From Karalla daura (lineage: Eukaryota > Chordata > Actinopteri > Chaetodontiformes > Leiognathidae), in NCBI GenBank assembly GCA_029224185.1, contig CM055196.1, positions 22,944,509 to 23,008,508 of the forward strand: 64,000 nucleotides of DNA. The letters are read 5' to 3'. How positions within the stretch are numbered: the stretch's first letter is position 1; the number at the start of each line of letters is the position of its first letter. The notes under the pieces are model-generated. The model was not told where the DNA came from and ran no database searches. It worked only from the letters and a program-made list of their open reading frames with translations. The position numbers and the translations under genes were made by a program. Below are positions 13,657 through 26,051 of this stretch, in pieces.

Positions 13657-16083
13657 CGGGGGGCACCTGTGAAGTATAGTGCCCAGGGGACTCACATTGG
13701 CTTAATCGGGCTCTGTCTCCAGCTGAGAAAACACGATTCTTATACAGACTGTCAGCACGGCCTCACCTCCGCATCAGCACCGCACTAATGCCCAGAATCA
13801 TCAGTTCACGGCTGCACAAACACACACGGTCGACACCAAAGTTGACTTTGTCTCACACTTCCTCGCAGCCGACACACAATACGAGCCCAACCTGCAGAGT
13901 GGCTCACACGAACCGGGAGATACCATCGAGTTCAAGCACATTCCTGCGACCCCAAACCTCCCTGCAGAGAGCGACAGCTGCGTAAACGCTGGAGATGCTG
14001 TGGCAGAAAGGCTGGAAAGCTTTTTTGCACTGGCTTTGAAAACCGAACCTGGAGCAACCTGCAGAACGTCTCTGTGAGTCAGTCTTCAACGGGAGGCGAG
14101 AGAAAAGTCTCTCGAAGCATCTCTGACCACCGTCTGGATGAACACGAGCCAAACCGTGAGAGCCTGTGGTCCGTTCTGTAATCACGCGGAGACTCGAGGG
14201 TACAAAATAAAGGCTCCGAGAAGCTTTGGGTGCTGAATGCTTGGATGACTGTTCCAAGTCAGACTCAACAACTGCAACAATTCATTGCAAATTGCTTGTC
14301 TCATATGGTCCATGAGAAAATGATAAATGCATACTAAACTACCGGCTTTCGTCTCAAATTGAAATAAATCTTAAAAAAAAAAAAAAAAGTTTTGCCCAAG
14401 GTTAATTACTAGCTGGAGTGATGAAGAAATATGAGGCAGCGACTTGATTCAGAGGCTCAGATGATAGACTGCTCCCAGCCTTGACTGGACTGCCTGGTTT
14501 TGGAGTTGGGTTGCCTTATTGGTGACGTCCCTGCAACATCTTCAATATTTCTGGGGCTTTATCATCATGAGGGGTCAAGCACAGAGCTTAGCATGTACCT
14601 TACATTACAGATGGTGTACTGTGTTATGTGCTGTATGTCGAGAAGCGCCTGGTTTGGAGTCATGGGACAGACTGAAGATCTTTTAGATGCAGTACTGCGT
14701 ACTGTAGAAAGACAAGAAGAATCGAATGTTTTATTTTGCAGTTTTCTATCAAGACAACATGAGGACAGACTTGGTTAGATGATGTTACAGGCAAATGGGG
14801 ATGATTATGTGGGGAAGATGACCGAATCACCATTTTGTGTTTGACAGAACTGCAGAGGAGCCACCGGAGGAGCTGGGGTCAGAGCTGCGAAGGCCAATCG
14901 CTCCCCGTCAGCTGCAGAAACACTGGAAACGCTGAGCAGAGCCCTTAGGTGTTAGTGCTGGACACACAGAGCTGCAGGAACAGGAGAGAGGTGGTTTCCA
15001 CAACGCTTTGTCATCAGTCCAGGGTGTTTACACAGAACAGGAAAGCACTCAGACTTCCAGCACTCCACAGGCCACACCTGCTCCAAGGTGGCGCGTCCGG
15101 AGCCATCGGCTGCACTACTTCACACATAAAACTGAAAACCAGTGTAATTTGACCGTTGTTTCCACACATTCTCTGACCAGTCTGAACCCATGAAAAACAG
15201 GTTGGACGTCCCAGTAATGCACTCGCAGCAGCTGCACTTCTGGAACGTTTTGTCCTTGTTGTTCTCTGTGAACGCTTCACTAAACGTGTTGATTTGTTTG
15301 TAACTTCACAGTTTGTACACATTCAGTGTTGTTTGGTCCAAGTTGTTGGTTCTGGCAAAGTCTTTGTTTGCTTGTCCACAGCTCTGAAAAGGATCTCAAC
15401 CACTAGGCATCAATTGTCATGAAGTTTGGTTCATGCTTAGGATGAATCTTCTACTACTTCTACTAATGACTGGATTGCGCTGGGAATGAAACGGTGGGTA
15501 TTGCTGAGCTTAACGGCCTCACAGATATGACTCAGTATGGTGTTAAAGCACATTTGGAGATGGTTTTCCTCTGGTTTGGTCATAGTGCAGCTCCCAGTAG
15601 TGTTCGCCAGGAGAGGCAGGGACGGATGTGAGAAGAAGAACAAAGAGAAAAGATCAAACCCTGCTTCCCCTCTCACCTCCCCACAGGCCGACAGTGGGAT
15701 TGTATGAATGAATTTGTGGACAGGAAACCGCTCAGACAGACTGGATGACTCCCATCGTGCTGTTCTGCAGCAGTGCAGATTAGATTACATGGCAGACTGA
15801 GAGCAGAGAGAGACCTGGAGCTGGAGCTTCATCACAGACACTCTGCACGTTTGTCTGCAGCTGAAAGGTAGCAGAGAACCACTTCAGAAATCCTTCAGTG
15901 TGTGGAGCTAACATGTCTGCATATTCAAAGTTAATTCCTTCAAAATAAGACAACATAAGCGAGCAGATTCAGAACAAGATGGTTTCAACCACAGGCACCG
16001 AAAAGAAAAGAGGAAAGAATAAACTCAAATCACATTCCTGGCCAGTGCTGAGCTTGGCCGACATCACAGTAAGGTTGGTTAAC

Positions 16084-16099
16084 AGCGCCATCTAGTGGT
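16084..16099 (-). promoter_or_regulatory. Candidate CTCF-binding site
   Basis: The minus strand reads CCACTAGATGGCGCTG, which fits the vertebrate CTCF core (CCASYAGRKGGCRS, recalled from literature) very closely. It lies between the divergent hyaluronidase and wasl genes, where an insulator would be plausible. Occupancy cannot be judged from sequence. Confidence 0.5.
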
Positions 16100-18779
16100 G
16101 TCTACAATGAAATACACTAATGTCAGAAATGACAAATTCCTCCAGAAACTTCTATATTAGAAGAGCTGTTATTCAATACATTTTCCCTATATCTGTATCC
16201 CATGTCAGCAAGTTCTCAGTCGGGGGGAAATCACTCAAATTTAAGTCGAAACGAAGTGAAGTAAAACAGAGAAATCCTTGATAGGTGTCAGTAGACAGAT
16301 GGAGTGTCAGTCAGGACACTGATATACTTTCCTCACAATATACTGCCTGATGCTGTAGATGATGAGAAAGTCTCCCGTTCCTCTTGGTCTCTGCCTCAGC
16401 TCCTCAGCTAGCATGGCGACAGGGGCCTCTCAGCACTCCGCACTAAGCATGGCTGACACTGACCTGATTATGGTGATAGATGAAAAGACAGAGGATCACT
16501 AAAGTGATTACAGTTCATCCCGCAGGCAACGTGAAGGTGCTGCTTATCACGCCCGTGACAACATGCCGTGGTTCCATTTAGCATCTCCAGACTTTAAATA
16601 TTTAAAGAGTCTGTGACCTTTTGTATAAAGGGTTGCATCATGACAGTTTAACATCCTCATGTTCACCACAAAAGACGAGGCTCAGAGGCCAGACTAGCCA
16701 GCGGGATGCTGCCGGGTCTGTGCCAGACACTGCCTCCTCTGTGGGCCTCGGGCAGCACGTCACTCCAGGCACAATGCGGTTTCTGTGGCGGCTGATTGCT
16801 GCTTTTAACTCTTGTGTGGCCTCTGCGCTCTGTTGTTTGCAGCAGAGAGTAAGAAGCAGCTGGTCCACAGATTAGTTTTCATGTTAATGCCGCTGATGGG
16901 CTTTAACCTCGCTGCAGCCAGGCGGAGACCTGCAGGACTCCGACCTCCTCTGGCAGCGACCCATCTGCCACCACCGCCTCCACCTCCATCCTGGGTTTGT
17001 TAGCTCTGATAGAGATAGTGAGGGGAGGGCATGACATGAGGAATTATGGCTCGCACACTGAAATTAAACCTGAGAGTTGGTGTCAGGGCTGTGCTTACAA
17101 CTTGTCTTGTCTGCCGCCGAGTGGCCAAGAGGGGTACTGCAGACTTATGTGAAGGACTTGAACCCTGAGGCTGCTGCTGTTTGCTAGTATGAGGTGTCTA
17201 TAACTGTGGCCAGACAAGTCCAGTGGCTGCTGCAGAGTAGTGTACATGCCAGGAAGCTCCCTCCACCTTCACCGTCCTCGTCTACAACCAGAGAGGACAA
17301 GTCATACTAGTCATGCAGGTCCTAGGACTCCTTGCTTAAGATCTCTGGTCGCTATACAGTAACTTCCCAACATACACCCTCTTGCCAATGCTGCTCTCCT
17401 ATTTAACCTTAGTACCAGCCTAACCACCAGCCGTAGTAGTTGAGGCTGGCTGTGAAGGGTTGTGAAACTTCCTGGGAAGGGATGATCAAAGCTCACAGCT
17501 CTTGTTTACATCCTAACATGTCCAAAGAGGGTAAATATCAGCTACTTGGACAAAGGTGAAACATCTTCAAGAATCTAAGATGAATCCACAATTTGTTTTC
17601 CTGCTTGCATTATGATGACCTAACCCTCACCCTCCACAGACATCTAATAGAGAGGCAGCAAGTTATCTATTGCAAACACACTGCAAAAGTGCAAAACTGT
17701 ACAGGTAATTCATTATTAATAAATTATTCATCATTGTAACTATGTGCGGACTTAGATGAGGTCCATGTATAAAAGTAGCAGCAGTAATAGAACTTGATGT
17801 CGTCAGGCATATCTGCCTAACTCAATTTTTCAGGTTTCAGCAAAAGTGCAAGAACTGGATTTATCTATTCATACGTGAACAGTAACTACCACCAGCTGTG
17901 TGAACACGTTTTCAAGAAGAGAGAGTGAGAAAAGAGTTGCAAATTTTGCAGAAATTGACTTGGCTAAGGCATTTTTTTTCTCTCTCTCTTACAATCTTGA
18001 AATGTTGTCACAAGCATTGTGACTGTCTGGCGGTCCAGCCTAGTGTGCAGGGTGACACAGGCCAAAAAACATGTGTGGCAGATATGCTGACGGTGTGTAA
18101 AAGCTGCAGATGTCTGCGATGACTCCAGGTCATCATAACCAAGGAGTGAAGAAGCTTCTTACACAAGAGGTGAAAGAATCTCCCAGTGCTGTTGACTGAC
18201 TTACCTGGGGAAAAAGCAACAGCAACAGTCGTAGTATAAGTGGTTATTTTGCAGTTATGGTGATTTTGAGGGATATATTTCGAAAAGTAGACGTCATGGC
18301 TACTTAAAGCCACTCCTGGTTGCTGATTTCCCGCTGAGGAAATGCCACATAGCTGTGGTTAGTTGTTGCTATTATTCACGAGGTGCGAACTTGTTTAATC
18401 GTCTTAGCTTCAGGGGGAATCAGGTGTGCTAAACACGCTGCATTTCGTGAAGGGTGAAGACATCTTTATTTACATGTTGACGTGCACCATCTGCCCCCCT
18501 CCCTCTCCACGTCACACACCCCCCCCCCCCCTCCCCTCCCCTCGCTCCCTCCGCAGAGCTGCATTCCTGCTGCCTCAGTGGACCGAACCATTTCTCAGTC
18601 AGCGGCGTATTTCATCGCAGCAATATACCAAGACAACTAACAAAACAGACGCCTTAATTAGATATTTATACTTACACTTATCTCTCCGTGCATGTGTTCA
18701 CTGATTCTGTAGTCTATTCCACATGACATGGAGTGATTAAAGAGTTTGGAGAAAGCAGCACCCCCCTCTCCGCTCCTTT

Positions 18780-19153
18780 TTAAAGTGGTCCGCTCCATCC
18801 TGCTGCCATGTTGGATGTACGCATCGCCGCCGCAGCATCTGCTGGAGTTTCCGAATGAAAGTTACGCGTTTATTCGCGCATTTACAGACAGAAAGCTCTT
18901 CTTTTATCACGTCGGCACCGCACAGACGAGCCAGGGCTCTCCCATAAGCACGGAGGAAGCCCCGGGAAGCGGCTCGGTGCTCCCTCCACCCCCACCCGTC
19001 CTCCAGCCGGGAGTCAGCGGAGATGATCCGGTTGCAGGCCACGGCAGCAGCCGGAGCCCGCATGGATCTTCTCTAATCGCCGCTGTTTTGCTGAGTCCGA
19101 CCCCGGGATAACTGCGTCCTTTTCTGGGTTTAGCTTGCAAGGTATCCGGCGCC
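18780..19153 (+). promoter_or_regulatory. Probable wasl promoter and 5' UTR
   Basis: Sequence from about 18780 to the wasl start codon is GC-rich with many CpG dinucleotides, unlike the flanking AT-rich DNA, as expected for a CpG-rich housekeeping promoter. No TATA box is evident. A short upstream open frame of 16 codons begins at the ATG at 18808; whether it is transcribed depends on the unknown start site. Confidence 0.45.
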
Positions 19154-20164
19154 ATGAACAGCCACCCGCCGCCTCGCAGGTCCGTGAACGTCGGCTCCAT
19201 CCTCCTGACCCCGCAGGAGAACGAGTGCCTGTTCGGCTACCTGGGCAGGAAATGCGCCGTAAGTTCTCCAGTCTGTTTACTTTGATCTGCAGATCCGAGG
19301 TACAGTTACTTCCAGGTGCAGAAAACCGCAGCCAGAGGTACCTCCAGGCGCAAATAGCGCCAGGTGTAGAAAGCTTCAGTTAGTGGCTAGAGCTGCTTTC
19401 AGATGCAAACACCCCTAGGGCAAGAAAGCTCCAGCTAGTTGTATCTGCAGGTGCAGATACCTCTAGCTCCAGGGACCTCCAATTCCAGGTGTCTTCTGCT
19501 GCAGAAACCTCCATGTACAGTTGCATGTAGGTGCAGGAGCCTCCCATTAGAGGTACTTCAATGTGCATGAACCTCGAATTAGAAACCTAAGAGCCACAAC
19601 TAGGTACATTGACTTTTAATATAGTAGCCCCTTCAGGTATAAGAACTTCCAATCGGAGGTGCCTTCAGCTGCAGGATTCCTCAGTTAGAGCTACCACCAG
19701 ATGCAGAAATGACCGAGAGGAGGTCCGTCTAAGCACAGGTACATTCAGGTACAGGAATATCCAGCTAGACGTGTCTCCAGCTGCAGGAACCTCCAATTAG
19801 AGGTGCTATCAGGTGCAGGGACCTCCAATTAGAGGCAACTTCATAACTGCTCATTTAAGCCTTCAGGTGTAATATCTCCATGTGCAGGTGCCTGCACCTG
19901 AACCTCATGTTGCAAGGACCTCAAGGTAGTGGTACTAAGAGGTGCAGAAAGCTCCAGTTAGAGCTCTCTCCAGGTGCAGGCACAATCATCTAGTGTGTTC
20001 TCCTCCTTCCTAACCCTTCTCAGGTGAAACAAACCAGCAGAATCCTGGGAGGCCAGCAGATTCATCTTTGTCCTCTAACACCTGGTTTTTGTTTACTTGT
20101 GTCGATCCAGCTTGATGATGAGCCAGGGCTGAGCAGATATCCCTATATACATTAAAAAAAGTGA

Positions 20165-20204
<40 letters not shown>

Positions 20205-23200
20205 AAAGCAAAGCAGTTTAAATATGTTGATGCTTGATGGTTATGAGGGTTTGATCCTCATTTTTTTTTAGTTTCTGATCATTTTTTGTGCCAAATGACT
20301 AAGCAAAAAATAAAGGCTAAGTCGGACTAACCACGATTTAGTGGAGGATTTATTTTAATATTTTAAGAGGTCGTCTGGAGATTCTCCTGATTCATTCATG
20401 TCACTGTAATCCAGTGAGTTGCAAGTTCGGAACATAAAACAAAAACCTGAGTTTAGTTGGTCTGAATTATAATGAAAAACATTGAAGCTTCTTATGCATA
20501 ATACTCAGGCTAGTATCTGTGTTTCTCTGTGTAGATAACTAAATGAGCTATCCTGTAACTTCATGAATGTTTTTTAGGTGAACTTGGCTTGCTTAGTAGA
20601 TAGATAGATGAGTAAGCAAGGCTGCAGAGGCTCCTGTAGGTTCTTCTGGATGAAATATTAATCCCAATTTGCAAACTTGTTTTCAGTTGCCAATAGACGC
20701 TTGTATTTTAGTGTTACTGTCACTTTTTGCCCTCAATCTCAGTCCGGTTTGTCCCAAACAACCTCGGTCTGGACTAGTCTGAGGTTTCCTCTCGGCTCAC
20801 CCATAGAAGTGATGCTGGAGCAGGTTCTTGCACCTCAGCGAGGACGGGTTTGCGTTTTGCTGACCGTGTAGACGTGACGAGCAGCTGTGAAGCTCTCGGC
20901 CTCTGCATCGATCAGAGCGGAGCGGCTCAGGACCCTCGACCTCACTGCGGCACGCTACGGGACCCATTCCCACTGCTGGGAACTCACGATTTAAAGGAGG
21001 AACATAACAGAAGAGCAGAGGGGGCATGTGAGGTCTCAAATACCACAAACCTTTGTTTTTTTTAGTCTAAACCTTTCAGTGCAGAAAGCCTCTGGACGTA
21101 GTCTTGCTCATGAGATTCTGTCTGAACTAAAGTAACTATTGATTGAGCTCATCTGTTTAATTCTTAATCAATTCCCCTATTGATTCCCGGTGAACTGCAA
21201 TCCCAGCCTGGGAGCCAAACATGTCGACGGTCATCTCGTAGAATGGATCAGCAAGATATCTACAGCTGTAGCCCTAATGTTACGTAATCTAAAGTCTGAT
21301 TGGATGTATTGTATGAGGTGGAAGTGGGGAATACCAACACATTATTTACTCTCTCTCTAAACATACACACATCACTTCCACAAGTTACTGAATCCACACT
21401 TGTGACTCTTCATTGCAGTTCTCCTTCTTTATAGATGTGTGAGATTAGCATAAAAAGTAGCGCAGCCATGACAGAGGGTTCCGATAGATTAGATAATTTG
21501 GGGATTTTTCTTCTTCTTATTTTAAATGAAGTGCTTTAATCTGATCTATTTGCGGCTGATGAAATGACGTGATGGCTGCAGGACCAGACTTGTGCATGAA
21601 GCGGAATCATCCCAGAGGATTTCACTGTTTTCTATTGTCTGTTTTCTCTGGATTAAGTCATTGTTTGGCTCTTAATGTGTGTGTGTGGACATGAAACAAA
21701 GACTCAGAGAGGCAGAACTTCACTTTCACATCCAGGAGTGCTGTCAACCTTTAGAGGGATACTTCCCAGTTCCTGCAGCCTGGCCAGAGCAGGTGAACTG
21801 TGCTCCAGTTGTTCGGGAAGACTTTTCCAAAAACACGGAAGCTGCTGGCTCGATCACAATGTAATCTCTGCAGTTGAAACAACAGGTAACTGCAGGACTG
21901 TAGTATTATTATGACTATCTGCTGTGGACATCTTCCCTATCTGAGACGGAACTGTGGCAGAGGTCTGATGCCGCATCCAGGCCCGTCTCCACCTGTCTGC
22001 TTGCAGAGGAACAGCGTGGTTGAGTGTTGTGGAGCGTCTTCATGGCAGTGGAGAACTTATGGCGAGGCACGGACTCCTCTTGCTCCTCACGGGGACACAC
22101 AGATGGAGCGTTGTCCGGGGGCGGATTTCACAAAGCAGGATTAGAAAGTTAGACAGACTTCTGCGACGGCGCTGAAGCTGCATCTGCTGAGACTGATTTG
22201 AGAATCAAATCTGGTTTATTACATTTGGTATTAAGTCGGCAAGTTACGCAAGGTGCTTTTTCCATTTTTTTTTTTTCTGGAAGGAAAAAGCCGAATTGTA
22301 GAAAAATATCAGATGTAATCTTCCTGAGGTTTGGTGGCTAATTTGCTAATCCAGCTTTGTGGAGATCCTCTGTGCTCCTCTGTGGCTGGATTTATCCGGA
22401 GGGTAGATTAACATGAAAAGTTTGAGGCAGTAAATCACTTGGGATTCATAACTGTTGGATGTTTACAACCTTCCCTCAAACATGAGGCCGAGTAGCACCG
22501 GAACCAGTCGCTGCTTTTACACTGCACTCAGTTCCAGGAACGACTGTAGACCCGAGACGAGGTTCCACAGAACCACTCAACCTTGTGACCTCTTTCTAGT
22601 TCATGTTCACTTATGTCTAATTGGACATAAGTTCCAGTTGAAACCAAAGGAAGTTCCAATGGAGCCATTAGTGGCCTCAATGGGGCCACATAGTGTGATT
22701 GGCAATGAAATAGACAACTATTAAAATAATCCATTAATTGATTTAAGAATGACTTGCAGAAACTGAGCCAAAGTTCTCTCAGTTGATCTCAGCATCTTAA
22801 GTAGGAATATCTTCCTGTTTGTCAAGTCCCGTTGGACAGAAAATAAGACCTTTGCATCACTCTATATCCTTGTATAAACAAAACAACATACAGATTAATC
22901 AATCAGAAATATAATTGTTAATAAGTTCTGTTTGTGGATTGGTAAGTCTAGCCTCTAGATCGGTGCTACAGCTTCCAAAGAGTCCGGCTGGTGGTAAAAG
23001 TTAGATAGACTGGTTTTTATTTGCAATCCTCTAATCTTCATGACCACTCAAAGCACTTTTATAAACAAAGTTCAGACCCATTCATGCTTTCATACTCCTC
23101 AGACAACGGACCTTCCCAAGTCCAGTCAGTGAACCATCACGACCAGGTGTTTAACTCTGTGATGGAGAACAGACCAGGAGCAAAACCACCAATCAGCGTA

Positions 23201-25972
23201 GACGCATGTCAGACATTTACAGCTGCAACAAACCGTTGTTTCTGTTGTTGATTCATCTGTGAGAATATGAAACTTAGGGGAACTTTCCAGTAAAGTTCTA
23301 GAACTGTGACAAGTCCTCTATCAGGGTGAAAGCTTCCATGTGTGCAGGTTATGTTTGCGACTCAGCAGCGAGTCCAGCAGCAGCAGCAGGTGAAGGCTCC
23401 TAACCTGAGCTGCTCTGAGGTGGAGGTGATGCCTGCATCAGGAGGTGATGGTGTGGTGGATGGTGCAGAGCTCTGGAGCTGTGCTCGGGTGTGGGAGGTG
23501 GCCGCTGATGTAACCTGCAGACCGGTCCGCCTTTACTGCCGCATACTTTCCCCCTCGGCGAGAATTTACACAGACTAAATGAGGCCTTAAACGGGCGACC
23601 TGTGACCCCGGCCGTGTGATGGCGAGCGGTGATTTCATGGTGAAAAGTGTTTCCTGCTGCTCCTCTGACCCGCACTCATAAATCACAGAGGAGGAAACGG
23701 GGGCCCTGCGGCATTTCCTCTTTCCTCCCCCCGGCCGCTGAACCGACTTTCTCCCACAGAGGGAGAAATCCTGCCAGAGCATTTAACACAGAGAGAGAGA
23801 GTGTGTGTGTGTGTGTGTACGTACACATACACACAAACACATGCATCTACTTTACTTCTACTCCTCACATTGATAAATGGAAGGAGTGCAAAGTACAGAT
23901 AATTGCATGGAAATGTAGAAGGAAAAAGTAGGTTGAAAAACAATTACTCCAGTAAAGTATAGATAGCCAAAGTTTCTACTGAAGTGAGGTAATGAAGTAT
24001 TTGTACTTTGTTACTTGACACCTCTGCAGAATCGGTACAGTGAGGGCAGGAGAGTGCTGAGGACAGCAGCTGAGCTGTGTCCCCTCCTGCAGGCGTGAAG
24101 GTGAAACACTGAGGAGAGACAGACAGAGAGAGAGAGACAGAGAGAAGTGAAGTGAGAGACGCTCACTGTCTCACAGACTCTCTGCAGTGATGACGGTGAT
24201 GCCAAACACACATCGAATGAGGCAACAAAGGAGTTTTTACTGCCAAACAGTGGACTGTCTCGACTGCCTCAGTCACATGATCTCAGTCCGTCTGACCCTT
24301 TCTGGACCAGGATCAGACGCATTCCCTTTTGGGTCCGAAGAGAAATGGCGGATGGTTTGGCTTCTAGTCGGTCAGAAGTGTTTCTGTTCTGTTCTGAAAT
24401 GTGCAAAACCTGAATTTACAGTTAACAAAAGGGTAATGGAAGGCCCTCAGACATCACTAAAACGTACTACTCTCTCATGATGCTGCTCATAGACGACTTC
24501 ATCTCAAAAGTGTAATAATGGACATGACATGTGGGGTCACATGACCAGTTCCCTTCCAATAAGATGCCGTGGTTTCTACATCTATTTAGGATATCTCACA
24601 CCCATGGAAACACAAAGTGGATGGATGTCCATCTTCCTCAAAATGTTAGTAGAAGAATTAAGATTCAACATCTTCAGCCACACCAGAAACACGTACTTTA
24701 TATGTATGATATTTCAGAAAGGCTGCTCTAAGTTCTTTTATCTCTCAGACGTTTGTACCAGATGAAGTCGGCTTGAGTTTTGCATAGCGGTGGCGGATTC
24801 CTACACACACTCCGAGCATCGCTCGTAAAGATCTATTTGCATGCGTGATTCACTGATCTGATCTGGAAAAGGTCTCTGTGCTGCACCGTTGACCCCCTCT
24901 TTGTTCCTCACCTGGGGAAGCAGGTGTGTGTTTACAGAGCAGAGTGTGTGTGTGTGTGTGCGTGCGTGCATGCAGTGATTATCTCCCAGCCAGTGCTTTG
25001 CATCAGATTTCCTCTTCCTTCAGGCAGCTGTGTCGCAGCTTTGTGACACGTATGCAGCCTCTGGGACTGGAGGGACTCAGCAGGAAACAGAGGCGTTTAG
25101 TTTAACAGTGTTTACTGTTGTTGTTTCTGCTCTGGCTGAGGATGCTCACCCCTCACTCCTGTCCCCGTGTCCCCTCCCGTGTCCCCCCCCGTGTCCAGAC
25201 GCTGTGCTCGGCCGTGGTCCAGGTGTACGGTACGGACCGGAGCTGCAGCTGGGTGAAGCGATGCTGCGGAGTGGCCTGTTTGGTCAAAGACAACCCACAG
25301 AGGTCCTACTTCATCCGGGTCTTTGACATCAAGGTGAGAGCTCTGGTTTACCTTGTGATTTCCTCCTTCTGAGAGCGGGTGTGTGCATGCTGAGAGGTAG
25401 GCTGTTTTTATGAGGGTGTCTGCCTGGAACAACCACAGACTGTATGTAAGAGATGGACGTAGTCTTCAGGTCTGAAAAGTGAACTTGGCAGCCCTTCACA
25501 AACCAGTGGGTGTAACTCCCAGTCAGATCTACACTGACTGAAACTCAGAACATCTCCTCGAGGGGTAGTAGTCCCCCAATTTGTGAATGAAAGACCGTAA
25601 TGTATGGAAACTTTGACCACTGCTGCCCAGCTCCTCTTGGCCTGATTGATTTTAGTCTCCAGCTGAGTGAATTCTGAGAGATTTATTTGTTTGTTTGTAC
25701 ACCAGAGATGGGTGAATGCATTTATGTGAGAGAACATAAACTACTGTGTGGAAGAAAGGGAGTTAGTCCAGTGAAGGTGTGGTAGTGTAGCTCTAAACCT
25801 CAGCTCCTCTTCTCATGTCTCTCCGTCTCTGTCCGTCTTTCCGCAGGAAGGAAAAACCATGTTCGAGCAGGAACTGTACCACAACTTCTCCATCAGCTGC
25901 TCCAGGTCCTACTTCATCTCGTTTGCAGGAGATGTAAGTGTGTCTGACGTTAGCTCAGGTCCTAGTCTGCAT

Positions 25973-26051
<79 letters not shown>

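Larger units (their letters stand above)
8110..18700. other. Intergenic region between hyaluronidase and wasl
   Basis: About 10.6 kb separates the divergent 5' ends. I find no exon with a recognisable protein and convincing splice sites. It contains a TG microsatellite at 13597-13650, a copy of a dispersed repeat around 12290-12480, a CTCF-like site at 16084-16099, A-runs (about 14373) and a C-run near 18520. The open frames around 13400-14260 and 15000-15700 have no family resemblance. The rest looks unique, and distal enhancers cannot be recognised by eye. Confidence 0.6.

Noticed and set aside
17110..17140. Further CTCF-like strings here and near 51433 and 63409
   Set aside because: Each departs from the core consensus at two or more constrained positions.
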